From Clostridiaceae bacterium (GTDB lineage Bacteria > Bacillota > Clostridia > Peptostreptococcales > Natronincolaceae): DNA of 36,322 bases. The stretch spans positions 1 through 36,322 of the forward strand of contig JAHDLO010000032.1 in assembly GCA_018432235.1 (NCBI GenBank). The letters run 5' to 3'. This document shows positions 16,386 through 23,788 of this stretch, piece by piece (position 1 is the stretch's first letter; each line of letters starts with the position of its first letter). Below the pieces are notes generated by a model. The model was not told where the DNA came from. It did not search any database and was given only the letters and a program-made list of their open reading frames with translations. Both the position numbers and the translations under genes were made by a program.

Positions 16386-17354
16386 TTACGCTTTAAAAAA
16401 GAAGCTGCCCTCATAATCCTCTACAATATCCCGCTCTCTAAACAGACTGGCCACCACCGCCTCATAATCCGCTAGTCTTTCGGTCTTCTTTATCTTCTTA
16501 GAGAATCTTTCACTGTCAGCAAATATGGCAATCATATAGCTCCATATGCCCTTCATCTTAAATAATACATTTCTATCGCCGAACAATACTGCCTTATAAT
16601 CATGATACAGCTTATCATGAAAATCCTTCAGCAATGCCTTCTCCACCTTGCTGTTTTCCTTAATAGCCCCCGTCAGGTTAGGGTTCGCCAGCAGGCCTCT
16701 TCCCAGCATGAAGGTGTTTACCTCGGGAAACCTTGTAGCAAGCTCCTCATAGTCCTTAGTTTTAAATATATCCCCATTATAGCAAACAGGATTTTTACTA
16801 CTGCTCAGAGCCTTTTCAAATATCTCCAGCTTAGGCTTGTTTTTATAAAAGTCCTTCTGTATGCGTGGGTGTATGATCAGCTCATGGATGGGATATTGAT
16901 TATAAATCTCCATCAATCGATAAAACTCCTCTGGATTATCCTTCCCCAGCCTTGTTTTAACAGATATTTTTGTGACTGCTTTAGAATAAATCGCATCTAA
17001 AAATCTATCCAGCTCTTCAGTTTTAGCAAGAAATCCGGAGCCCTTGCCCTTTGAGACGACGGTGCCGGAAGGGCAGCCCAGATTTAAATTAAGCTCATCA
17101 TAGCCTAGATACTGTATCTGCTTTGCGGTTTCAACAAAATCAGAAGCATTATTGCTTAAAAGCTGTGGAATCAATACCAAGCCTGCATTATTTTCTGGTA
17201 ATATATCCTTTAAATCCTTTGCTTTAATGCTTAAATGCTGGTTGGTGCTTATAAAGGGAGAAAAATATTTATCGATATTGTTAAAAAAAGCATTGTGGGC
17301 ATTTCTATAAATGTATCCCGTCAGACCCTCCATCGGTGCAAAATATAATTTCAA
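16386..17354 (-). CDS. dus: tRNA-dihydrouridine synthase
   Basis: A 322-residue FMN-dependent enzyme that reduces uridine to dihydrouridine in tRNA. The TIM-barrel start LYFAPMEGLTGYIYRN, the catalytic Cys94 in NLNLGCPSG followed by SKGKGSGF, TKISVKTRLG, and the FMN-binding VCYNGDI and TFMLGRGLLANP are all present. The helical C-terminal domain follows from about 235. The TTG at 17354 (read as Met) is used, preceded by AAGGAG at 11 bases; there is no closer ATG before the conserved barrel start. It stands alone, convergent with mntR. Which tRNA position it modifies cannot be told. Confidence 0.92.
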   Translation of the reverse strand: MKLYFAPMEGLTGYIYRNAHNAFFNNIDKYFSPFISTNQHLSIKAKDLKDILPENNAGLVLIPQLLSNNASDFVETAKQIQYLGYDELNLNLGCPSGTVVSKGKGSGFLAKTEELDRFLDAIYSKAVTKISVKTRLGKDNPEEFYRLMEIYNQYPIHELIIHPRIQKDFYKNKPKLEIFEKALSSSKNPVCYNGDIFKTKDYEELATRFPEVNTFMLGRGLLANPNLTGAIKENSKVEKALLKDFHDKLYHDYKAVLFGDRNVLFKMKGIWSYMIAIFADSERFSKKIKKTERLADYEAVVASLFRERDIVEDYEGSFFFKA

Positions 17355-17546
17355 TGATTAAACAACTCCTTTTTTCTATGTGCAATATATATTATCGCTA
17401 TATAAATTGATATACCTCACCTGAGCCTTGGTGAATTAATTTATGCAGCTCAACATCTTCAATTTTACTAGGATATCTTAGAACCGTCAACGATGCAAGA
17501 ATGGCGAAAAAAACCTCAGACCCTCCTTCTGACATACCTATAAATA

Positions 17547-17576
17547 TTGACCTTATTATTCTATAAATGATATAAT
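17547..17576 (+). promoter_or_regulatory. Sigma-A promoter of the FmdE operon
   Basis: TTGACC (17547-17552), 18 bases, TATAAT (17571-17576). The start of transcription would be near 17583, about 130 bases before the FmdE start codon, giving a long leader. Confidence 0.65.
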
Positions 17577-17643
17577 TAATACATCAATTTAGCCAAGAAG
17601 GCTATTGAGTAAAATACCACATCAGTATATTATTTAACAAAAC

Positions 17644-17698
17644 AGACCATGAAGGGAATGCCGAAAGAAACGGCTCACTTTATGGTCTTATTTTTTTA
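17644..17698 (+). promoter_or_regulatory. Intrinsic terminator in the FmdE leader, candidate attenuator or riboswitch platform
   Basis: AGACCATGAAG (17644-17654) pairs with CTTTATGGTCT (17678-17688), 11 pairs with one G-U, enclosing a second stem GCCG (17660-17663) with CGGC (17671-17674) around AAAGAAA. A T-run (17689-17697) follows. The hairpin ends just 3 bases before the AAAGGAGG ribosome binding site and 27 bases before the ATG at 17716, and it is downstream of a clear promoter. Such a terminator would stop the operon unless it is disrupted, so it looks like the output end of an attenuator. I did not find a convincing anti-terminator partner, so the trigger is unknown. Confidence 0.6.
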
Positions 17699-17715
17699 TC
17701 AAAGGAGGAAGTAAA

Positions 17716-18243
17716 ATGAACAGTAATCTTTGGAAAAAATCAGTAGATTTTCATGGACATGAATGTCCTGGTCTAGCAATTGGATTTAGGGCATGTGAGG
17801 CAGTGAAGGAAAAGTTAGGCTTGCAATTTTCTACTGATGAAGAGGTTGTATGTGTTACGGAGAATGACGCCTGCGGTGTCGATGCAGTACAGGTTATTAC
17901 CGGTTGCACCTTTGGAAAAGGTAACCTTATTTATCGTGGAACTGGAAAAATGGCCTTTAGCTTTTTTAATCGAAAAACGGGTGAAAGTCTTCGTTTAATT
18001 GCTAAGCCTTCTAAGCAAGATATGGACCGCCAACAACGGCAGGATTACATTCTTAGTGCACCCATAGAGGAGGTTTTCAGCTTCGGTGAACCAAGCTTTC
18101 AGCTGCCAGAACAGGCAAGGCTGTTCACAACAATTGTTTGTGAAAGCTGTGGTGAAGGTGCGCCAGAGCATAAAATTAGACTTCAGGATGATAAGAAGGT
18201 TTGTATTGATTGCTTTAAAGCCTACGATAGAGGGTGGAAGTAA
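17716..18243 (+). CDS. FmdE family protein with C-terminal zinc ribbon
   Basis: A 175-residue protein of the formylmethanofuran dehydrogenase subunit E family, found mostly in anaerobes, without a proven reaction outside methanogens. The hallmark HGHECPGLAIG (13-23, Cys17) is followed by ENDACGVDAVQVITGCTFGKGN (Cys53, Cys64), the usual metal-site Cys set. The C-terminal Cys142-x2-Cys145 ... Cys163-x2-Cys166 forms a zinc ribbon. AAAGGAGG precedes the ATG. Its stop overlaps the ATG of the methyltransferase (TAATG), so the two are coupled. Such proteins often sit beside a methyltransferase and an Fe/metal-chelate ABC transporter, as here with the FecCD remnant. A role in metal or metal-cofactor handling is inferred. 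Confidence 0.88.
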   Translation: MNSNLWKKSVDFHGHECPGLAIGFRACEAVKEKLGLQFSTDEEVVCVTENDACGVDAVQVITGCTFGKGNLIYRGTGKMAFSFFNRKTGESLRLIAKPSKQDMDRQQRQDYILSAPIEEVFSFGEPSFQLPEQARLFTTIVCESCGEGAPEHKIRLQDDKKVCIDCFKAYDRGWK

Positions 18244-19064
18244 TGGATATGCAATATTTTGAAGATTTATGGTCTGAAGGAAGGCCTTCTGACGTACCAG
18301 CAGAAGGCTATTGGAATAATCGTGCTGATTATTTTAGTAAATCGGCACACTCAAATAGCACAAGGGAAAGAGTGGATAAAATTCTTGCATTTCTCCTTGA
18401 GACAAACATGCTTTCAAAGGATAGTGATGTTCTCGATATTGGTTGTGGACCCGGTTACTTTTCAAGAGAGTTTGCTAAAAAAGCTAATCTCGCTATAGGT
18501 ATTGATCTATCTGATAGAATGCTAGAGCATGCTGCGAAGGGTGCAATAGCATATAATCTACAGAATCTCCAGTTTAAAAAGTCAGATTGGGAAAACGTCA
18601 TCCTCGCGGAAGAAAATTGGTATAAAAAATTTGATTTAGTCACGGCTATTAATTGTCCTGGCATTAGAAACTTAGACACCCTCCAGAAAATGATCGATGC
18701 CAGTAGAAAATACTGCTTTTTAACAAGCTTTGCTTCCCGTACAGATTCAGTTAAGGATTGTATTACAAATCAAGTTTTAAGACAAAAAGGCCATAGCTTT
18801 ACTGGAATAGGCGTCTACAGTATTATAAATATCCTTTGGCTTATGGGGTATTATCCCAATGTTACTTATGTTGATTCTGAATGGATTAGAACCCGTACAG
18901 AGGAGGAAGCCTTTAACTATTATTGCTCCTGTATAAGAACTCATGCCCCATTGACGGAGGAGCAAAACAAGTCCATAAAAGCGTACCTTAAGGAAATTTC
19001 TGAAGCTGGGATGGTGGAAGAAATCATCCGCTCAAAGACTGCATGGATATACTGGCATGTTTAA
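18243..19064 (+). CDS. Class I SAM-dependent methyltransferase
   Basis: A 273-residue protein with the Rossmann motif I VLDIGCGPGYFSREFA at about 63-78, followed by AIGIDLSDRML (motif II acidic residue), so it binds S-adenosylmethionine. The C-terminal half has no obvious extra domain; the substrate is unknown. A GTG at 18234 is in frame, but the ATG at 18243 sits right after GAGGGTGG and overlaps the FmdE stop (TAATG), so it is preferred. Coupled translation with FmdE suggests they act together. In related gene sets such a protein stands between FmdE and an ABC transporter; here the transporter remnant follows 35 bases downstream. Confidence 0.88.
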   Translation: MDMQYFEDLWSEGRPSDVPAEGYWNNRADYFSKSAHSNSTRERVDKILAFLLETNMLSKDSDVLDIGCGPGYFSREFAKKANLAIGIDLSDRMLEHAAKGAIAYNLQNLQFKKSDWENVILAEENWYKKFDLVTAINCPGIRNLDTLQKMIDASRKYCFLTSFASRTDSVKDCITNQVLRQKGHSFTGIGVYSIINILWLMGYYPNVTYVDSEWIRTRTEEEAFNYYCSCIRTHAPLTEEQNKSIKAYLKEISEAGMVEEIIRSKTAWIYWHV

Positions 19065-19099
19065 AGTAGAAATTTTAAAAAAGGACTGATATAACTTTG

Positions 19100-19345
19100 A
19101 TGCAAGAATTACATAATATTGAAGGGGTATCTAATACCAAGCTGTATAAGGGATTCACTAGAAAAAAAAGCATTTTAATTATGCTACTGATTATAATGAC
19201 ATTTGTTTTTGCCATATTGGCTCTAAACGTGGGATCGGCTAAGCTCAGTCCATTTCAGGTTATACGAGCACTTTTTTTCTTTTGGGACAAGAGCTGTATA
19301 GTAGAATGTCAGCGGATTATGGTGGGTTTAAGTAGATCATTTTAG
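19100..19345 (+). pseudogene. Truncated FecCD-type permease (decayed ABC transporter subunit)
   Basis: An 81-codon frame that begins like a FecCD/BtuC permease: a basic start (TRKKSIL), a first membrane helix (LIMLLIIMTFVFAILALNVGSAKLSPFQVIRALF) and then, after an altered stretch, RIMVGL, which resembles the LPRxxVGL motif that follows in intact members. It then stops; an intact member has about 330 residues and ten helices. So only the N-terminal part remains. The 35-base distance to the methyltransferase suggests it once belonged to the FmdE operon. A hairpin with T-run lies about 85 bases downstream. Confidence 0.8.
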
Positions 19346-19428
19346 AATAGCTGTGCTAGCCTACTACCAAGCGGCATATAAAACAATTTTTAAAAGCTAA
19401 AGAATCAACACAATAAATGGAAAAAGCA

Positions 19429-19458
19429 TCAGAGGGAGAAATTCCTCTGAATTTTTTT
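19429..19458 (+). terminator. Rho-independent terminator after the FecCD remnant
   Basis: TCAGAGG (19429-19435) with CCTCTGA (19444-19450), an eight-base loop, then ATTTTTTT. It would end the FmdE-methyltransferase transcript. Confidence 0.7.
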
Positions 19459-19665
19459 ATAAAAAAGTATGGTTATGAGGTTACTCTGCCATTATTGCTC
19501 AAGACGCTATTAAATAACTTTTATTTCCTTTAATAGTACACCCTCTGCTTGTGATTATTTTAATTAATAGGATAAACCAATGTTTATGGTGCCTTTTTGA
19601 AGCTTTATAACCTTGTATCTCAAGGCAACTACCATAATCAGAAATATTTATTTTCCCCAAAACTC

Positions 19666-19694
19666 TTGACTTTTATTGAGAATGATTATAATAT
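19666..19694 (+). promoter_or_regulatory. Promoter with overlapping Fur box for the siderophore operon
   Basis: TTGACT (19666-19671), 17 bases, TAATAT (19689-19694). TGAGAATGATTATAA (19677-19691) matches the 7-1-7 Fur consensus TGATAAT-N-ATTATCA at 13 of 15 positions and covers the spacer and -10, so Fur with Fe(II) would block the promoter. It lies 68 bases before the start of the substrate-binding gene. Confidence 0.75.
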
Positions 19695-19762
19695 TCATTT
19701 AGTTGGTTAGCTAATCTAACTTACATAATATCAAATCAATTAACAAAAGGAGTGGAAATTTT

Positions 19763-20806
19763 ATGAAATTTAAAAGCATTATCGTAGCTGCAATCGCATT
19801 ATCCCTTATTTTAACAGGCTGCAGCAATACGCCAACAGCACCTGATGCTAACGAAAGACCCGCAAATGTTGAGGGTAATAACGAAGCTGAAACAATATAT
19901 CCACTAACTATTAAGCACGCTTTTGGAGAAACAGTGATTGAAAGCAAGCCTGAGCGCATTGCCACCATCTCTTGGGGTAATCAGGATCTGCCTCTCGCAT
20001 TAGGCGTAATTCCTGTAGGAATATCAATGGCTAACTATGGCGTTCTTGAAGGCAGTAATCTTTTACCTTGGACAGCAGCGAAGTTTAAGGAATTAGGTGT
20101 AGAAAATCCTGTGCTATTTAACGATATTACTGAGCTGAATTTCGAAGCCATCAGCGATGCTCAGCCGGATATCATTCTAGCTGCATATTCAGGTATTACC
20201 CAGGAGGAGTACAATTTATTGAGTGAAATCGCTCCTGTGGTTGCATATCCTACAAATCCTTGGCAAACCTTCTGGCGTGATCAAATCTTAATGAACGCAA
20301 CAGCAATAGGTATGCAGGCTGAGGGTGAGGCATTGGTTGATGAATTAGAGGCCTTAATTGAAGAAAAGGTTGGTGAATATCCACAACTGGCAGGAAAATC
20401 TGCTGCATTCTTCTATTTTAACCCTGCTGATTTAGGTAAATTTTACGTTTATCTTCCAACTGATCCTCGTGCCGCTTATCTAACAGACTTGGGAATGGCC
20501 TTCCCTGAAAGTGTCAATAAACTGGCCGCAGGCTCCGATAGCTTTGCTATAGAGCTAAGTGCAGAAAATGTAGATTTACTTCAGGACATCGACGTTATTG
20601 TTGCCTATGGTTCTGACTCATTACTGCCAGCATTACAGTCAGATGCTTTACTGGGAACTATGCCTGCAATAAAAAAAGGCTCTGTCGCACTAATAGAAGA
20701 TGGTACACCACTGGCTGCATCCGGAACACCAAGCGCACTTTCCATACCAGCGACGATTGATGAATATCTTCGCATTATAGGAGAGGCTGCTACTAAGGCA
20801 GAGTAA
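19763..20806 (+). CDS. Iron-siderophore ABC transporter substrate-binding lipoprotein
   Basis: A 347-residue lipoprotein with a signal peptide and lipobox LTGC (Cys20). The mature part is a FecB/FhuD-type binding fold: TIKHAFGETVIESKPERIATISWGNQDLPLALGVIPVG at the start of the first lobe, PDIILAAYSGITQEEYNLLSEIAPVVAYP, and a long helix linking to the second lobe. It captures a ferric siderophore outside the membrane; the exact ligand is unknown. AAAGGAGTGG precedes the ATG. It is the first gene of a four-gene operon under a Fur box and its stop overlaps the next start (TAATG). Confidence 0.92.
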   Translation: MKFKSIIVAAIALSLILTGCSNTPTAPDANERPANVEGNNEAETIYPLTIKHAFGETVIESKPERIATISWGNQDLPLALGVIPVGISMANYGVLEGSNLLPWTAAKFKELGVENPVLFNDITELNFEAISDAQPDIILAAYSGITQEEYNLLSEIAPVVAYPTNPWQTFWRDQILMNATAIGMQAEGEALVDELEALIEEKVGEYPQLAGKSAAFFYFNPADLGKFYVYLPTDPRAAYLTDLGMAFPESVNKLAAGSDSFAIELSAENVDLLQDIDVIVAYGSDSLLPALQSDALLGTMPAIKKGSVALIEDGTPLAASGTPSALSIPATIDEYLRIIGEAATKAE

Positions 20807-21804
20807 TGAAATATTCAAAGATACTTGCACTGCTAATCGGCAGTCTACTTATTTTAACCCTATGCATTTTGGCCTCCTTGGCCTTCGGAGCACGCTTCAT
20901 CAGCTTCAATGAGGTTATCAGTATTTTGCTTAATTCAAGCAAAGAAAGCCTAAACGAAATTGTTGTTTATGAAAGGATCCCAAGAACTGTCTTCGGCATA
21001 TTAGCCGGAGCTGCCCTTGGGGTATCCGGTGCTCTAATGCAATCCGTTACCCGTAATCCAATAGCAGATCCAAGTATTCTTGGTGTTAATACCGGTGCCT
21101 CATTATTTGTGGTCAGCGGTATTACCTTTTTTAATATAGGTACAGCCAATCAATACATTTGGTTTGCATTAGTGGGGGCCGCAGTCACCTCCATTTTTGT
21201 ATACAGCATTGGTTCCATGGGTCATGGGGGTGCAACACCTATTAAGCTGGCCTTAGCCGGTGCCGCCATCAGTGCAGCCTTATCCTCAATCGTCAGTGCT
21301 ATAATCCTCCCCAACGCTAAGGCGATGCACGCCTTCCGCTTCTGGCAGGTAGGCAGTATAAGCGGTGCTACCTGGGAAGGGATATGGACAGTACTACCTT
21401 TTCTTTTTGTAGGGCTTTTGGCGGGTGTATTGATTAGTCCTGCTTTAGATGCCCTTGCCATGGGGGAAGACATCGCCAAAGGCTTAGGGGTTCGTACGGG
21501 GGTTGTTCGTATTGTGGCTTGGGTTGCTGGCGTTATGCTATGCGGTGCAACTACTGCCCTTGCCGGACCTATAGGCTTTATAGGACTTATGATTCCTCAT
21601 ATTATGCGTATGATCTGTGGACCCAATCTGAAGCTCATGATTCCAATGTCAGCAATCGGTGGCGGTATTCTCTTAACACTATCTGATGTATTAGGACGAA
21701 TTATCGGTAGTCCCAGCGAGCTTGAGGCAGGAATCGTTACTGCCTTCATAGGAGCCCCTATTCTTATAATTATTGCAATGAGAGCGAAGGTGCGTGCATT
21801 ATGA
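20806..21804 (+). CDS. FecCD-family siderophore permease, subunit 1
   Basis: A 332-residue inner-membrane permease with about ten hydrophobic helices. Family marks: RIPRTVFGILAGAALGVSGALMQSVTRNPIADPSILGVNTGAS near 50-95 and GPIGFIGLMIPHIMR with the GLxxPH motif near 255. It is coupled to the binding protein by TAATG and to the next permease by a 4-base overlap (ATGA). With its partner it forms the channel for ferric siderophore import. The length is normal. The intact gene contrasts with the broken FecCD copy at 19100-19345. Confidence 0.93.
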   Translation: MKYSKILALLIGSLLILTLCILASLAFGARFISFNEVISILLNSSKESLNEIVVYERIPRTVFGILAGAALGVSGALMQSVTRNPIADPSILGVNTGASLFVVSGITFFNIGTANQYIWFALVGAAVTSIFVYSIGSMGHGGATPIKLALAGAAISAALSSIVSAIILPNAKAMHAFRFWQVGSISGATWEGIWTVLPFLFVGLLAGVLISPALDALAMGEDIAKGLGVRTGVVRIVAWVAGVMLCGATTALAGPIGFIGLMIPHIMRMICGPNLKLMIPMSAIGGGILLTLSDVLGRIIGSPSELEAGIVTAFIGAPILIIIAMRAKVRAL

Positions 21805-22835
21805 TAGAGAATAATACAAACATTGTCCGTATGGGATATCAACGCAGACGCCTTCGCTGGGCTATAGTGACCCTTTTACTGGTTGCTTTGACATTAACCC
21901 TATGTACGTTGGCACTTTTGCTAGGCAACACCTTTTATCCATTGGGTACGGTTATCCGGGTTCTTTTAGGGGAACAGATACAGGGGGCTACCTTTGCTAT
22001 TGCCACCTTAAGATTACCCAGAATGCTGGCGGGGCTTCTTGTTGGAATTGCCTTCGGTATGGCTGGCAGCACCTTTCAGACAATGCTTAGGAACCCTTTA
22101 GCCAGCCCTGACATTATAGGCATTACTTCCGGTTCCAGTGTTGCAGCCGTTTTCTGTATACTTGTGCTTAAGGCCAGTGGGAGTATTGTATCCATCACGG
22201 CAGTTATCGCAGGACTAATGGTGGCAGCTCTTATTTATCTCCTATCCAGTGGCGGTAATTTCTCCGGCGGTAAGCTAATCCTGATAGGTATCGGTATACA
22301 GTCTATGCTAAAGGCCGTTATCTCGTACCTATTGCTTAAGGCATCACAATATGATGTGCCCGGTGCACTTAGATGGCTCAGTGGTAGCTTAAACGGCATT
22401 CGTTTGACTTCTATACCTACGCTAACGTTAGTTGTCCTATGCTTCGGTATAATAATTATCCTACTGGGAAGATATCTTAAAATCCTGGAATTAGGTGATC
22501 AATCAGCCATTACCCTTGGGGTCAGAACAAATCTGATTCGCCTACTGTTAATTTTGAGTGCTGTATTTCTTATTGCCTTTGCCACTGCTATTACAGGGCC
22601 GGTAGCCTTTGTCGCATTTCTTTCCGGTCCAATTGCTTCTAAGCTTGTTGGCATTGGGGCGCCCAACGAACTGCCCTCAGGTCTGGTAGGTGCTATTTTA
22701 GTACTTGGAGCGGATTTAATCGGTCAATTTGCCCTTGGTATCCGATTACCCGTCGGTGTTATCACCGGTATCCTGGGGGCACCTTATTTAATTTTTCTAC
22801 TCATTCGTATGAATAGAACAGGAGGAGCTGCATGA
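21801..22835 (+). CDS. FecCD-family siderophore permease, subunit 2
   Basis: A 344-residue FecCD permease with about ten membrane helices after a basic cytoplasmic start (MGYQRRRLRW). RLPRMLAGLLVGIAFGMAGSTFQTMLRNPLASPDIIGITSGSS matches the same motif as its partner, as does TGPVAFVAFLSGPIASKLVG near the end; the usual GLxxPH is changed to FLSGP, as often seen in the FecD/FhuG-like second subunit. It overlaps the gene before and the gene after by 4 bases each. Forms a heterodimer with the first permease. Confidence 0.92.
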   Translation: MIENNTNIVRMGYQRRRLRWAIVTLLLVALTLTLCTLALLLGNTFYPLGTVIRVLLGEQIQGATFAIATLRLPRMLAGLLVGIAFGMAGSTFQTMLRNPLASPDIIGITSGSSVAAVFCILVLKASGSIVSITAVIAGLMVAALIYLLSSGGNFSGGKLILIGIGIQSMLKAVISYLLLKASQYDVPGALRWLSGSLNGIRLTSIPTLTLVVLCFGIIIILLGRYLKILELGDQSAITLGVRTNLIRLLLILSAVFLIAFATAITGPVAFVAFLSGPIASKLVGIGAPNELPSGLVGAILVLGADLIGQFALGIRLPVGVITGILGAPYLIFLLIRMNRTGGAA

Positions 22836-23677
22836 ACACTGCACATGTATTAAAATCAAATAATATCGTTGCCGGATACGATAAGAAAACCATCCTGAAT
22901 AAGGTGAATATTACGATTCCGGAGAATAAAATCAGTGTGATCATCGGTGCTAATGCCTGCGGAAAATCAACCTTACTAAAAACCCTAGCCCGATTGATTC
23001 AGCCTACCTATGGCGAAATTCTGCTGGATGGCAAAAAGCTCACTAGCATGGCGCCGAAGCAATTGGCTAGGGTTCTTGGCCTTCTGCCCCAGTCTCCTGT
23101 AGTACCTGAAGGTATTACTGTAGCTGATCTGGTCGGTCGGGGTAGATTCCCTTACCAATCCTTTTTTAAGGGTCTGAGTAAGAAGGATTATGAGGCAGTA
23201 GAGGAGGCTTTAGCACTAATGGGCATCACAGAGCTGGCTAATCGTAGTGTTGACGAGCTTTCCGGCGGACAAAGACAGCGGGTCTGGATTGCTATGGCTT
23301 TGGCACAGCAAACAGATATTTTACTGCTGGATGAGCCTACTACCTTCCTTGATATTTCGTATCAGGTTGAAATATTGGACTTGTTGACGGATTTGAACAG
23401 AAAACGAGGCACCACCATCGTCATGGTACTGCATGATATCAATTTATCTGCGCGATATGCCGATTATATTTTTGCAGTTCGTCAAGGAAACCTTATTGCA
23501 GAGGGTACCCCAGCTGACATCATTACAGATGGCTTGATTAAGCAAGTCTTTGATCTGGACTGCACCGTTATACCTGATCCGGTGTCAGGCAGCCCCTTTA
23601 TTGTACCTAAAGGAAGACATCATTTGAACTACCAAGAAAATTCAGTCCCTATATGTGAAGAAGAGCCTATATCTTAA
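22832..23677 (+). CDS. Siderophore ABC transporter ATP-binding protein (FecE/FepC type)
   Basis: A 281-residue ATPase. Walker A is GANACGKST (39-47), where the usual GPNG is changed to GANA, still with the essential GKST. Q-loop LLPQSP, signature LSGGQRQR (143-150), Walker B ILLLDEPT (163-170), D-loop and switch MVLHD are complete. RGRFPYQSFFKGLSKKD is typical of siderophore ATPases. About 30 C-terminal residues follow the core. Overlaps the second permease by 4 bases; last gene of the operon, followed by a terminator that begins within its last codons. Confidence 0.93.
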   Translation: MNTAHVLKSNNIVAGYDKKTILNKVNITIPENKISVIIGANACGKSTLLKTLARLIQPTYGEILLDGKKLTSMAPKQLARVLGLLPQSPVVPEGITVADLVGRGRFPYQSFFKGLSKKDYEAVEEALALMGITELANRSVDELSGGQRQRVWIAMALAQQTDILLLDEPTTFLDISYQVEILDLLTDLNRKRGTTIVMVLHDINLSARYADYIFAVRQGNLIAEGTPADIITDGLIKQVFDLDCTVIPDPVSGSPFIVPKGRHHLNYQENSVPICEEEPIS

Positions 23678-23702
23678 GATTGAGGGATATAGGCTCTTTT
23701 TT
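23661..23702 (+). terminator. Rho-independent terminator of the siderophore operon
   Basis: Perfect 13-base arms AAGAGCCTATATC (23661-23673) and GATATAGGCTCTT (23686-23698) with a 12-base loop and T-run. The left arm lies in the last codons of the ATPase gene, whose stop is at 23675-23677. Confidence 0.9.
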
Positions 23703-23745
23703 ACTATAATTAATAGGTATTGAATTCTACAAAGGTCAGTAAAAC

Positions 23746-23772
23746 GTGCCAAACAAAACGTCCCCTTGGCAC
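23746..23772. repeat. Dispersed element, short fold-back form (copy 4)
   Basis: GTGCCAA (23746-23752) and TTGGCAC (23766-23772) invert around the 13-base core ACAAAACGTCCCC. This is the right arm of the long element seen at 2531-2560, but with its outer end changed so the half itself folds back. No left arm is present. It is between the siderophore operon and the convergent hypothetical gene. Confidence 0.7.
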
Positions 23773-23788
23773 CCTTGGCACATAAATC

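Larger units (their letters stand above)
17355..17715 (+). other. Intergenic and leader region before the FmdE gene
   Basis: 360 bases with no gene. The right half contains a promoter (17547-17576) and a leader RNA of about 130 bases. The leader has a small hairpin AGCC-AAGAA-GGCT (17591-17603) and then a long stem with T-run (17644-17698). The left half, which includes the upstream side of dus, shows no further structure I can support. Confidence 0.5.
19346..19762 (+). other. Intergenic region between permease remnant and siderophore operon
   Basis: About 415 bases without a gene. It holds the terminator at 19429-19458 and, near the right end, the Fur-type promoter at 19666-19694. CCTTG-TATCT-CAAGG near 19612 is a weak inverted repeat. 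I could not find the missing body of the FecCD gene in any frame here, so most of it has been deleted rather than merely frameshifted. Confidence 0.5.
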
